Source: Helicobacter mustelae
GTDB taxonomy: Bacteria; Campylobacterota; Campylobacteria; Campylobacterales; Helicobacteraceae
Length of the DNA: 64,000 bases
Assembly (NCBI RefSeq): GCF_900476215.1
Contig: NZ_LS483446.1
Coordinates: forward strand, 434,001 to 498,000
Direction of reading: 5' to 3'
This document shows positions 16,803 to 26,603 of the stretch, piece by piece; the first letter of the stretch is position 1; each line of letters begins with the position of its first letter. The notes under the pieces were generated by a model. That model made no database searches. It was given only the letters and a program-made list of their open reading frames with translations, and was not told the origin of the DNA. The position numbers and the translations under genes were made by a program.

Positions 16803-17975
16803 TCAAGGATCTAGCCCCAAGATATCTAAGAGGCTTTTGTACACTGCATTGGCGGTTAAGCGATAGCCTTTTGGTGTGAGATGTACATCCTTTTTGGAGA
16901 GTGAGAGAGCAATCCACTCTGCCTTTTTGCCATTTTTTTGCATCAGTGCATCCCAGTCAAAATACAAGAGATTTTCCTCTTTTGCCAGTGCAAGGAGACT
17001 GGATTTCACCGGAGCGAAATTTTGTGTAATGATATATTGCTTGTTTGATTGCTTGGCCACGACGGTGGGAGGACCTATGAGTAAGATTACAGCATTAGGA
17101 TTGTATTTGCGAAGCTTGCGAATCAAGCTCTTGTAGTGGCGCAAAAACTCTTTTTTGTCAAAGACATTAGAGATGGCATCATTGGATCCATAAGAGAGGA
17201 TGATGAGATCATATTGCAGCACCTGCATTTCTTTATTAAGGATTTCTTGATTCCACTGCAGCCACAAATCGCTCCTAGCTCCATTGATGCCCATATGATC
17301 GATGATGTTATTGTCTTCTTGATTGTAGATGAAATACCCTCCAAGCATGCCATTTCGCAAAAGAGCATGGATTTGCAGAGGGAGGCTGAGTTTATAGGGT
17401 TTGCTAATTTCCCAAAATCCTGGATTTTTGGAGTTAAGAGAAAGGCTTTTGCCCTGCGCATCTTTGATGCAAAAGCTTGCGAGATGATTGGGGGATTTGA
17501 AGACAAAGCGGATTTTGTAGGTCTTTTTTGGCAGTGTGGTATCTAGATTGATAAAAGCCTCACTATTTTTGGCCTGTGCGATCACCCCGCCCATGGGGTA
17601 ATCCATCCCAGGGGCGCGCAGAGAATTATACACCTCAAAGCCCTTGCTTTGGATTTGCAGCAATGCATTGCGGTGGAAGGCTGGGAAGAGGGGGTAGACA
17701 AAGCCAATGGCATTGGGTGTGAAAAAAAGCCTTCGTAATTCATCAGAAAAAATATCTGCTGCGATGTGAGAATCCCCAAGAATGTGGATTTTTAGATCCT
17801 CTTTTTTTTGGATTTTTTCGCGAAGGAGATCGAGATTTTGGGAGGAGAAATTTTGTATTTTGGCGCTTTGTATGATTTTGCGCAGAGGTTTTGAGGATTC
17901 TTGATAATTCTCCCAAAAGGCGTCTTGCCCCATACAGATCCAAAAAAATCCCAAAACAAGGCAGAGGATTCTCAT
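16803..17975 (-). CDS. SGNH-family esterase, Ape1-like peptidoglycan O-acetyl esterase
   Basis: This secreted hydrolase of 390 residues has a signal peptide (MRILCLVLGFFWICMGQDA). SGNH blocks: catalytic serine in HILGDSHIAADIF near 63-75, the block II/III region with ILSYGSNDA near 265-273, and the Asp-x-x-His pair in KKDVHLTPKGY near 362-372. Between the first and later blocks lies a roughly 130-residue insert that could be the CBM35-like module of Campylobacter Ape1 enzymes. Ape1 removes O-acetyl groups from MurNAc so lytic enzymes can act. The start overlaps the preceding SGNH gene by 4 bases. That gene follows an MBOAT gene, the same set as C. jejuni patA, patB and ape1, which supports the assignment. 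Confidence 0.78.
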   Translation of the reverse strand: MRILCLVLGFFWICMGQDAFWENYQESSKPLRKIIQSAKIQNFSSQNLDLLREKIQKKEDLKIHILGDSHIAADIFSDELRRLFFTPNAIGFVYPLFPAFHRNALLQIQSKGFEVYNSLRAPGMDYPMGGVIAQAKNSEAFINLDTTLPKKTYKIRFVFKSPNHLASFCIKDAQGKSLSLNSKNPGFWEISKPYKLSLPLQIHALLRNGMLGGYFIYNQEDNNIIDHMGINGARSDLWLQWNQEILNKEMQVLQYDLIILSYGSNDAISNVFDKKEFLRHYKSLIRKLRKYNPNAVILLIGPPTVVAKQSNKQYIITQNFAPVKSSLLALAKEENLLYFDWDALMQKNGKKAEWIALSLSKKDVHLTPKGYRLTANAVYKSLLDILGLDP

Positions 17976-18946
17976 GGATTTTTTCCTTTTGTAGGTCTTG
18001 GGTTTATGGGTGCTTGGCCATCTTTTGTAGGGGTTGATACCCCAGGCTTTGCCACCTCTTTTGTAGGCTTTAGGGTTGTTTGGGGCATCCCTGCTGTGCT
18101 TGCTGCTTGTGATGCTTTTTCCTCTCTTGGAATCACTGTGATGCGCTCTAGCAAAAGATTGGTGAGGATTCTAGAGCCAGAGCGCGTGAAGTGAATCCCA
18201 TCATTTGCGCGCAGAGAGATGCTCTTGCCATCTTTATTTTCTAAGAAGGGTGCGTAATTGCCATTGGGGGCAAAGATTTCATTCACGCTCAAGAACAAAT
18301 CCCCGCTATGTTGCAGCGCCTCCTTATAGAGTGCATTGAGATGGGGGAGCCTGGCGCTTAGCTTGGGGTTTTTGACAAGGGGGATCTCATACCATATCAC
18401 AGCGGATTGATAGTTTTTTGCGAGTTGCAAGATCGCATCCACACGCTCTTTGTAGATCGCATCCCAATTGGGTGTTCCATAGCGCACCTTGCCTAGATTC
18501 CAAGGGTCATTGGCCCCAAGCATGATTACAATGACATCAATTTTGTTTTGCTTTAGTAGATTTTCTAGTTCTCTTGGCCAATTGAAAAAATTCACATAAG
18601 TAAGTCCAGTGCTTTGCTTGGCCTCATTTATGACCACAAAGCCCATTTTTTTGAGCGCTGAGACTAGGCTCATGCCAATGCCCTGCATCATGGAATCGCC
18701 AATGAGCAAGAAATTGCTATGGGAGAGCACCTCGATTTTTCCCCCAGCGATCCGGGGATATTTTGGCGTGGGCTTGATGGGGGTGGGCTGGGAAATTTTA
18801 GTTTTTTTTGGCTCTTGGGGTTCTTTTGTGGGAAAGATGCTAATGTGATATTTTTGTTCCAGATAATTTTTTATGCTTTGGTGGAATGCTGCGATATTGA
18901 TGAGAAAGATCACACAAAGTGAGAGAAAGAAATGCAAAAACCTCAT
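17972..18946 (-). CDS. SGNH/DUF459-type protein, PatB-like peptidoglycan O-acetyltransferase
   Basis: I start at MRFLHFFLSLCVIFL, where the ATG overlaps the MBOAT stop (ATGA), giving 324 residues. One N-terminal membrane helix anchors it, so the catalytic part faces the periplasm. SGNH motifs: catalytic serine in LLIGDSMMQGIG near 85-96, MLGANDPW near 147-154 and DGIHFTRSG near 255-263. The last 45 residues are Pro/Thr/Lys-rich with two TPTK/PTKG-type repeats and look disordered. By family and position it probably transfers acetyl groups, passed across the membrane by the MBOAT protein, onto peptidoglycan. A simple periplasmic esterase role remains possible. Confidence 0.75.
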   Translation of the reverse strand: MRFLHFFLSLCVIFLINIAAFHQSIKNYLEQKYHISIFPTKEPQEPKKTKISQPTPIKPTPKYPRIAGGKIEVLSHSNFLLIGDSMMQGIGMSLVSALKKMGFVVINEAKQSTGLTYVNFFNWPRELENLLKQNKIDVIVIMLGANDPWNLGKVRYGTPNWDAIYKERVDAILQLAKNYQSAVIWYEIPLVKNPKLSARLPHLNALYKEALQHSGDLFLSVNEIFAPNGNYAPFLENKDGKSISLRANDGIHFTRSGSRILTNLLLERITVIPREEKASQAASTAGMPQTTLKPTKEVAKPGVSTPTKDGQAPINPRPTKGKNP

Positions 18947-20340
18947 CAAAAGCTCGCATAAATGAAGTTTGGCACGCCATCTGGCATGAGGAAAAATACC
19001 AGAATTAAAATCATGCCAAGCAGGATGGGTTTGATGAAATGGGGGATTTTTTCTAGGAACTTTGTGCAAAATTCTAGAAAATCCTCCATGAATTGATAGA
19101 GTACAAAAAGCACAAAAGCCGCAAAAAGCAGCAGCGCATCCCTTTTATGGATGGGAATTTGTGGATCAAAGGCTTGCAAAAAGCCAAGTGAGCTAGCAAA
19201 ATCTGCATAATAGAAAAAGATCCAGCAAAATGTCACATAATGAAAGGTAGCAAGCTTTGGCAAAAGTGGAACATTTTTGAAATGGATGTTATAGCGTTTG
19301 AGTACATTCAAAAACACGATGCCAAAGCCATGCAAAAGTCCCCAAAGTAGGAAATTTAGCGTATTTCCATGCCAGATGCCAGAGGCACCAAAGGCAATGA
19401 GCACAAAGATTTGGGTTAGCAAAAATCCTCTTTTGTTGCCTCCAAGGGGAATGTAAATAAAATCACGTATGAAAGTAGAAAGGCTGATGTGCCATCGATT
19501 CCAAAAATCTTTGAGATTGCGCGCGATGTAGGGGGCTTTAAAATTGGGGGGCAGGGTAAAGCCTATCATGAGCGCAAATGCACCAACCAGATTGATATAG
19601 CCGCTAAAATCGCAATAAAGCTGGATCCCATAGCCATAGATTGCCAGTAATAATTCTATGATGTTATAGCCTGAGGGGCTTTGCAAAATGGGGGAGGAAA
19701 ATTGCTCGATACTGGTGGCAATGAGGACCTTTTTTATAATGCCAAAAAGCAGCAGCATGAAGATGAGATTGACATGCCCAGGATTCCAGATGCGGCTTTT
19801 TTTGAGCTGCGTAAAAAAGAAATTGCTCCTCATGATGGGGCCAGAGATGAAAGTGGGAAAAAAGGAGAGATAGGTGGCAAGATTAGCAAAATTCTCCAAA
19901 TTAGGATTGATTTGCTTAAATCTTTGCTCATAGACTGCTCTAAGATAGGTGATGGAGGTAAAAGTATAAAAACTTATGCCAAGGGGCAGGAGAATCTGGG
20001 TTTGGTGGAGGAAGGAGAATCCAAGAAGTGATAGAATCTGCTCTAAGAAATTTTTGAGATCATCGTGATATTTGAAAAAGCAAAGATTGAGTACCGCCAA
20101 AGTGATGCAGGCGATGAAAAAAAAGCGAGCTTTGGTTTTTTGGATGAATAATGCGCAGAAATAAATGAAAATCGTATAGCAAAAAATCATGAGCGTGACC
20201 CAGGGCCCGCCCAAGAGAAAAATAATCAAATGATTGAAAAGCAAAAGCAGGGTATTTTTGAGGGTGAGGTTTTTGATATTCCAATAAATGAGCAAAAAAG
20301 CAAGGAAGATGAGGCTAAATTCGATGGAAAAAAAACTCAT
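18946..20340 (-). CDS. MBOAT-family O-acyltransferase, PatA/AlgI-like
   Basis: This polytopic protein of 464 residues has about eleven membrane helices. MBOAT signatures are LLPLGISFYTFTSITYLR near 117-134, FFPTFISGPIMR near 157-168, the conserved NLKDFWNRWHISLSTFIRDF region near 280-300, and catalytic-type His in GIWHGNTLNFLLWG near 340-353. It moves acetyl groups across the inner membrane, most likely for peptidoglycan O-acetylation, since two SGNH genes follow with 4-base overlaps. The AlgI alginate-acetylation role is unlikely here without alginate genes. Its ATG overlaps the preceding stop codon by one base (TAATG). Confidence 0.86.
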   Translation of the reverse strand: MSFFSIEFSLIFLAFLLIYWNIKNLTLKNTLLLLFNHLIIFLLGGPWVTLMIFCYTIFIYFCALFIQKTKARFFFIACITLAVLNLCFFKYHDDLKNFLEQILSLLGFSFLHQTQILLPLGISFYTFTSITYLRAVYEQRFKQINPNLENFANLATYLSFFPTFISGPIMRSNFFFTQLKKSRIWNPGHVNLIFMLLLFGIIKKVLIATSIEQFSSPILQSPSGYNIIELLLAIYGYGIQLYCDFSGYINLVGAFALMIGFTLPPNFKAPYIARNLKDFWNRWHISLSTFIRDFIYIPLGGNKRGFLLTQIFVLIAFGASGIWHGNTLNFLLWGLLHGFGIVFLNVLKRYNIHFKNVPLLPKLATFHYVTFCWIFFYYADFASSLGFLQAFDPQIPIHKRDALLLFAAFVLFVLYQFMEDFLEFCTKFLEKIPHFIKPILLGMILILVFFLMPDGVPNFIYASF

Positions 20341-20612
20341 TAGTCTTCCAGGTTGGTGATGCGATAATGAAAGCGCAGGGTTTCTAATTCTTTTTTCAAG
20401 AATCTATTTTCTTCATAGAGCAGATCATAGCGCGCCTGGAGTTTTGTGATTTCTTTGCTGGAGTAATAAATATGATTGACAAGGAAAATCTTGATGACAA
20501 AAAAGAGGACACAGCCAAGAAAAATACAATAGGCTAGGACGAGACTGGGTGCACCTAACCCACGAAACTTTATGGTTTTGACTTCATCGAGGAGTTCTTG
20601 TCGATCTTGCAC
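20340..20612 (-). CDS. FtsB/DivIC-like septum formation initiator protein
   Basis: This 90-residue protein has a cytoplasmic N-terminus, one membrane helix at about 24-45 (SLVLAYCIFLGCVLFFVIKI) and a short periplasmic coiled coil (SKEITKLQARYDLLYEENRFLKKELETL split over heptads). That is the FtsB/DivIC arrangement, in which the protein scaffolds FtsL and FtsQ at the septum. Such short coiled-coil proteins are hard to name with certainty. The stop overlaps the start of the MBOAT gene, tying cell-division scaffolding to the O-acetylation genes at least in transcription. Confidence 0.72.
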   Translation of the reverse strand: MQDRQELLDEVKTIKFRGLGAPSLVLAYCIFLGCVLFFVIKIFLVNHIYYSSKEITKLQARYDLLYEENRFLKKELETLRFHYRITNLED

Positions 20613-20654
20613 TCTCTTTGCTCCTTGTTTTAGGGCTAGGATTATAGCATAAAA

Positions 20655-22502
20655 TTAGCGCGCAAGCCTCTGTTCTGCTAGGGCTAAGATTCTAGCATCT
20701 GTGCCAAAATCAAAAAATCTAAATCGCTCTCCGCTTTGCTTTTCTCCAGAAAACAAATCCCCGCCACTGCGATATTTGAGATCGATCTCTGCGATGTCAA
20801 AGCCACTGAGATGATTGCAAAAATCTTCTAGGCGCTTGTTTTTGGGAGTATTGGTATAGAGGAAGCAATAGCCCTTTAATCCATTGCGGCTCACCCTTCC
20901 GCGCAATTGATGCAGCGTAGCAAGTCCTATACGCTCAGGAGCGATGATGACAATGGTGCTAAGACGAGGGAGTGATATGCCTACCTCAATGAGTGTGGTG
21001 GCAAGCAAAATGCTTCCTTCATCGCGAAATTTGGAGAGCACTTCTTCTTTTTCCTTGTCTCCGCCAGAGGTGAGGAAAACCCCCTCAAAATGCCTTTTCC
21101 AAAAGGGCGCTCCTTCTGTGAGTGAGAGATATTCTAAATGCTCGCTTTCCTCTACCAGCGGATAGACGATGGCGCACTGGTGGGATTTTGCTACTTCGTC
21201 TTTGATGTGGCTCAAAAGCTGGTTGAAATCTGTTTTTGTGATAATGCGGGTTGTGATGTCTTTTTTGTAGGGGAGATCGCGCATGAAGCTAAAATCAATC
21301 AAATGCGCATGGAGCATGCTGAGTGTGCGCGGGATGGGGGTGGCGGAGAATTGCAGAAAGTGGGGTTTTTTGAGTGTTTTGCTGTCTCCTTCCTGGGCCA
21401 TTTTTTCTAAATGATGTCTTTGGTTGGTGCCAAAGCGATGCTGCTCATCTGTCATGACAAGGGCGAGATTTTGCACATCAAATTCCCTATACAGCAGGGC
21501 CTGGGTACCAATGATAAAATGCGCATTTCCCCCTTCTTTCCCCCCTTGTTTTTCTTTGCGACTCTCTTTGCCAGCGATGCATCGGATCTGGATGTAGGGG
21601 GGGAGAAGTTTTTTTGCCTCTTCATAGATTTGGAAGGCAAGAATGGTGGTTGGCACCATCAGGAGGCATTGATGGGGATAGGCCATCACCACGCTTGCTA
21701 AGATCACGATGGTTTTTCCACAGCCCACATCTCCCATGATGATACGCCGCGCTGCTCTCTCTCCAGAGAGATCTTTAGCGATGGTGGCAATAGCGCTGGT
21801 TTGGGAATTTGTGAGGGAGAAGGGCAGGGAGGTGACAAAATCCTGGTAGGGATTTTTGCAAGAGATTTTTGCAGGAAAGTGGCGGCGCTTTGTAGAGAGG
21901 GTGTGGATGTGGCGATAAATTTCGATGAATTTGAGTGCTTCTAGTGTCTTTGGTGGGAAATTGCCATGGGTCTCAAAATAATGCAAAAATGAGGGATTGG
22001 GGTGGAAAATCTCTAGGAGATGAGGGATGAGAGAGGGAGGCAGGGGCGAGGCTAGAAGGGCGTCGTGGGTGAGGTGGCGAGAGAGGATATCCTGCAAGGT
22101 GGAATCACGGATGGAGGGGAATTTAAAATGCAGTAAAATGGTGTTGCTTGTAGAAACGCATTTGGGTTGGATGAGTGAGAGCTGTCCTAATTGGATCTGG
22201 AGCTTGCCATGAATTAGCATTTTTTTGTTGGGTTGAAAAATTTTTCTGTGGAAGGGTTTGTGATTAAAAATAATTAGGGTAATATCACGGTGAAAATTGG
22301 GAATGTGAGCAGCGATTCTTAGTGTATTTCCTGCAATGAGTTGTGATTTTGTCATGACTTCCAGCGCTCCAGTGGCGTTGTTGACAAGATGGGGGATCAT
22401 GAAGGTATTGGTATAACTTTTTGGCACACACAAACAAAGATCCAAAAGGCTGTGAATGCCTATTTTTTTAAGCTTGTTGTAGTCTTGCTGTGTAAAATCC
22501 AT
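20655..22502 (-). CDS. recG: ATP-dependent DNA helicase RecG
   Basis: RecG remodels stalled replication forks and branch-migrates Holliday junctions. The 615-residue length is near that of H. pylori RecG and shorter than E. coli RecG. An N-terminal wedge/OB part spans about 1-220. The helicase core follows with TNSQTSAIATI (Q-like motif), Walker A MGDVGCGKT near 258-266, the DEQHRFG box (motif II) near 352-358, QFSATPIPRTL near 378-388, and motif VI QLRGRVSRNGLKGYC near 535-549. Motif II is DEQH, as usual in RecG. The gene is divergent from queF with a 41-base gap. Confidence 0.95.
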   Translation of the reverse strand: MDFTQQDYNKLKKIGIHSLLDLCLCVPKSYTNTFMIPHLVNNATGALEVMTKSQLIAGNTLRIAAHIPNFHRDITLIIFNHKPFHRKIFQPNKKMLIHGKLQIQLGQLSLIQPKCVSTSNTILLHFKFPSIRDSTLQDILSRHLTHDALLASPLPPSLIPHLLEIFHPNPSFLHYFETHGNFPPKTLEALKFIEIYRHIHTLSTKRRHFPAKISCKNPYQDFVTSLPFSLTNSQTSAIATIAKDLSGERAARRIIMGDVGCGKTIVILASVVMAYPHQCLLMVPTTILAFQIYEEAKKLLPPYIQIRCIAGKESRKEKQGGKEGGNAHFIIGTQALLYREFDVQNLALVMTDEQHRFGTNQRHHLEKMAQEGDSKTLKKPHFLQFSATPIPRTLSMLHAHLIDFSFMRDLPYKKDITTRIITKTDFNQLLSHIKDEVAKSHQCAIVYPLVEESEHLEYLSLTEGAPFWKRHFEGVFLTSGGDKEKEEVLSKFRDEGSILLATTLIEVGISLPRLSTIVIIAPERIGLATLHQLRGRVSRNGLKGYCFLYTNTPKNKRLEDFCNHLSGFDIAEIDLKYRSGGDLFSGEKQSGERFRFFDFGTDARILALAEQRLAR

Positions 22503-22543
22503 GAGTCACATTCTAACAAAAAAATGACAAAAAAGGCCCTGGC

Positions 22544-23017
22544 ATGAAAGATTTGAGCTTACTTGGCAAGCAGGATGTGGAGTATGCATTCCACTACAAT
22601 CCAAAGATTTTAGAAACATTTGAAAACAGGCATAAGGAAAATGATTATTTTGTGAAATTTAATTGCCCAGAATTCACCTCGCTCTGCCCAATGACGGGGC
22701 AACCGGACTTTGCTACCATTTATATCAATTACATTCCCCAGCACAAAATGGTGGAATCCAAATCCCTCAAGCTCTATCTCTTTTCCTTTCGCAATCACGG
22801 GGATTTCCACGAGAATTGCGTAAATGTGATCATGAAGGATTTGATTGGGGTAATGGAGCCAAAATTCATCGAAGTGTGGGGGAAATTTTTGCCACGAGGG
22901 GGGATTAGCATCGATCCCTATGCAAATTATGGGCTGCCTAACACAAAATATGAAGAAATGGCGCATTATCGCCTGCTGCATCATGATCTTTCTTTTGAAA
23001 AGATTGACAATCGCTAG
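22544..23017 (+). CDS. queF: NADPH-dependent 7-cyano-7-deazaguanine reductase QueF
   Basis: QueF reduces preQ0 to preQ1 with NADPH in the synthesis of the modified tRNA base queuosine. The 157-residue protein is the short unimodular form. Catalytic Cys48 sits in [13 protein letters not shown] with Asp55 as general acid, and the NADPH-binding signature [13 protein letters not shown] follows at about 71-83. Conserved HEN (FHENCVN) near 91-97 is also present. It stands alone on the plus strand before the groESL operon. Confidence 0.95.
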   Translation: MKDLSLLGKQDVEYAFHYNPKILETFENRHKENDYFVKFNCPEFTSLCPMTGQPDFATIYINYIPQHKMVESKSLKLYLFSFRNHGDFHENCVNVIMKDLIGVMEPKFIEVWGKFLPRGGISIDPYANYGLPNTKYEEMAHYRLLHHDLSFEKIDNR

Positions 23018-23103
23018 GCGGGATATTGAAGTATTAAGCGGCCGGTGATAGTAAAGTTTAGTTTATATGACTAAATATTTATTATACACACAGTATAAAT
23101 ATC

Positions 23104-23132
23104 TTGATTTGTTTATGAAATTGTGATAGGAT
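23104..23132 (+). promoter_or_regulatory. groESL promoter
   Basis: TTGATT and TAGGAT are separated by 17 bases, with TGTGA making an extended -10. The predicted transcript start falls at or just inside the palindrome that follows, the usual position for repression by a heat-shock repressor. Confidence 0.6.
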
Positions 23133-23137
23133 TCTGT

Positions 23138-23155
23138 CACTTAAAATTTTAAGTG
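23138..23155 (+). promoter_or_regulatory. CIRCE-like palindromic operator of groESL
   Basis: CACTTAAAATTTTAAGTG is a perfect 18-base palindrome followed by CTAA. The right side reads AAGTGCTAA, eight of nine bases of the CIRCE half-site GAGTGCTAA; the left half keeps only the CACT core. CIRCE elements bind HrcA and control groESL in many bacteria, including H. pylori. The degenerate left arm and 8-base spacing are unusual. Confidence 0.58.
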
Positions 23156-23178
23156 CTAATTAAACCAAATCAAGGAGT

Positions 23179-23457
23179 TTGATGATGAATTTTAAACCAC
23201 TAGGCAAAAGAGTTTTGGTAGAGAGACTTGAGGAAGAAACAAAAACCAGCTCAGGGATTATTATTCCTGATAGCGCCAAAGAAAAGCCTTTGATGGGGAT
23301 CGTGAGAAAAATCGGAGGAAAGGTATCTGAGGAGTGTACCTGCATTCATGAGGGCGATACCATCGTATTTGGCAAGTATAAAGGAAGTGAAATCAAGCTA
23401 GAAGACAAAGATTTTATTGTGCTAGATTTTGAAGATATTTTAGGCGTTATTAAATAA
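23179..23457 (+). CDS. groES: Co-chaperonin GroES
   Basis: GroES caps the GroEL cavity during ATP-driven protein folding. The 92-residue protein starts [19 protein letters not shown] and has the mobile-loop region with [13 protein letters not shown] near 25-37, [21 protein letters not shown] with conserved GD and FGKY, and a C-terminal DILGVIK. H. pylori HspA has an extra histidine- and cysteine-rich C-terminal tail that binds nickel; here the protein stops at the normal GroES end, so that function is absent from this copy. The AAGGAG ribosome site is strong. It begins 22 bases before groEL. Confidence 0.97.
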   Translation: MMMNFKPLGKRVLVERLEEETKTSSGIIIPDSAKEKPLMGIVRKIGGKVSEECTCIHEGDTIVFGKYKGSEIKLEDKDFIVLDFEDILGVIK

Positions 23458-23476
23458 ATTTCTTATTAAGGAGTAA

Positions 23477-25111
<1,635 letters not shown>

Positions 25112-25141
25112 TGCCCTCCCTTTTTTTTGAATTCCTTTTAT

Positions 25142-25166
25142 CCCCTCCTTTTTGGAGGGGTTTTTT
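25142..25166 (+). terminator. Intrinsic terminator of groESL
   Basis: CCCCTCC and GGAGGGG form a perfect 7-bp GC-rich stem over a TTTTT loop, followed directly by six T. It begins 30 bases after the groEL stop. Confidence 0.9.
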
Positions 25167-25249
25167 ATTTTTCATCTACTAAAAAGAGAGTTTTGCTCTC
25201 TTTGAAGTCGTTGGAGGGTTTTGCCCTTTTAAAAAACCAAGTTAGGGCC

Positions 25250-25800
25250 AAGATACTTTTTCATAGTTTTCCCTCTGTCATTTTGGTGTTGGTGACATTT
25301 TTTCTTTTTATTTTTCTAGATTTTTATCCTATCAGATCCCCATGCTTATTGGTGCAAGCTTTGTTTTTATGCGTATGGCTAGCCTTTGTTGCTATTTCTT
25401 TCTACCTCGCTCAATGCCTTCATCAGTTATTAGGTTTTTTTCATCGCCTCATAAGGGCCAAAAAATTTTATGCTTACTTTGGTGTGATCCTCAATCTCTT
25501 ATGGCTTGCTAGTTTTAATACAGTCCATTTTTTGGCAGGATCTTTGAATCCTTTCATCACAAGAGCTTTGCAGAATTGCTATTAATAGCGCCCCTGCTAG
25601 TTGGAGTATCTTTTTATGCATTTCAGGGCATTAGCATCGTTGTAGATCTCTATTGTGGGGATCATTACTTGCGCATTGAGCGCCATTATTTTCGCACTTT
25701 ATTTTTTTTATTGTGTTTTTCCTTGCGCTGATTGCGGGTCCCATCATCAAGGCCTATCAATCTATCCCCAAATCACTCCCAAATTTTTGAAGAGATTTTT
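25250..25800 (+). pseudogene. Decayed MBOAT-type O-acyltransferase remnant
   Basis: Three consecutive frames together read like an MBOAT protein. The first frame gives a very hydrophobic segment with YFGVILNLLWLASFN and SLNPFITRAL, then stops at 25585. From about 25573 the next frame gives LLVGVSFYAFQGISIVVDLY, which matches the MBOAT pattern LPVGISFYTFQSISY. It ends near 25732, and the third frame continues LIAGPIIKAYQSIPKSLPNF, the MBOAT LxAGPIxR block. Two frameshifts and the missing C-terminal half (no conserved WHG region found) indicate a pseudogene. No sensible start codon was found after the groESL terminator. It may be a relic of a second O-acetyltransferase like the one at 18.9-20.3 kb. 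Confidence 0.6.
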
Positions 25801-26090
25801 TGCTGCCCAAATATCTCATCTTATAAATCATCCCATCCAACTTCTTCCCAATCCCCCCAAAACACCCATCACCATCCTAATCTGTTTTATCATTTAGCAT
25901 GCGAATTTGGCAAAAATCCCTCTTTATCTTGCGAATTTGTATGGGTTCTTTTATTTGTATCAAGGAGAATTGAGATTTAGGCCTTGAATTTAGGCTTTTG
26001 TGGGCAGGATTTAGCTTCTTTTATGAGGAAATATAGTAGAATGAGCGCGATTTTTTTCTTAAAATCTAAAAAAAATAGAAGGAGTAGGCA

Positions 26091-26594
26091 ATGGCCGAAG
26101 TCAAAAGAAGAGATTTTTTGGGAATGGCCCTTGGGGGTGTTACCGCACTGGGTGCTGTAGCTTCTCTCATCGCCATGAAAAAGACCTGGGATCCTCTTCC
26201 TAGCGTTGTCGCAGCCGGATTCACCACGGTGGATGTAGGCGGTATGAAAGAGGGGGAATTTTCCACAACAGCATGGAGAGGCAAGCCAATTTATATCATC
26301 AAAAAGAAGGCGGGTGAAGAATTCAATCAGGCTAGAGATTTTAAGGTCGGAGAGGGTGTATTCACTATGGGGATCCAGATTTGCACACATCTGGGCTGTA
26401 TTCCGATCTTTCACCCCGATAAGTCAGAGTTTTTGTGCCCCTGTCATGGAGGGCGCTTCACCCTTGATGGTGTGAATATTGCAGGCACCCCTCCACCTAG
26501 ACCCTTTGAAATCCCTCCCTTCAAGATAGATGGCACCAAACTTGTGCTAGGTGAGGTCGGTTCAGAATACAAAGCAATGATAGCAAAAGCATAA
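26091..26594 (+). CDS. petA: Ubiquinol/menaquinol-cytochrome c reductase Rieske iron-sulfur subunit
   Basis: This is the Rieske 2Fe-2S protein of the cytochrome bc1 complex, which passes electrons from quinol to cytochrome c1. It has 167 residues, an N-terminal anchor with the twin-arginine type motif KRRDFLG at 5-11, and the two Rieske boxes CTHLGC (Cys98, His100, Cys103) and CPCHGG (Cys116, Cys118, His119). Cys98, His100, Cys116 and His119 should bind the cluster and Cys103-Cys118 form the disulfide. A GAAGGAG site precedes the ATG. First gene of petABC. Confidence 0.97.
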   Translation: MAEVKRRDFLGMALGGVTALGAVASLIAMKKTWDPLPSVVAAGFTTVDVGGMKEGEFSTTAWRGKPIYIIKKKAGEEFNQARDFKVGEGVFTMGIQICTHLGCIPIFHPDKSEFLCPCHGGRFTLDGVNIAGTPPPRPFEIPPFKIDGTKLVLGEVGSEYKAMIAKA

Positions 26595-26603
26595 GGAGCA
26601 GCA

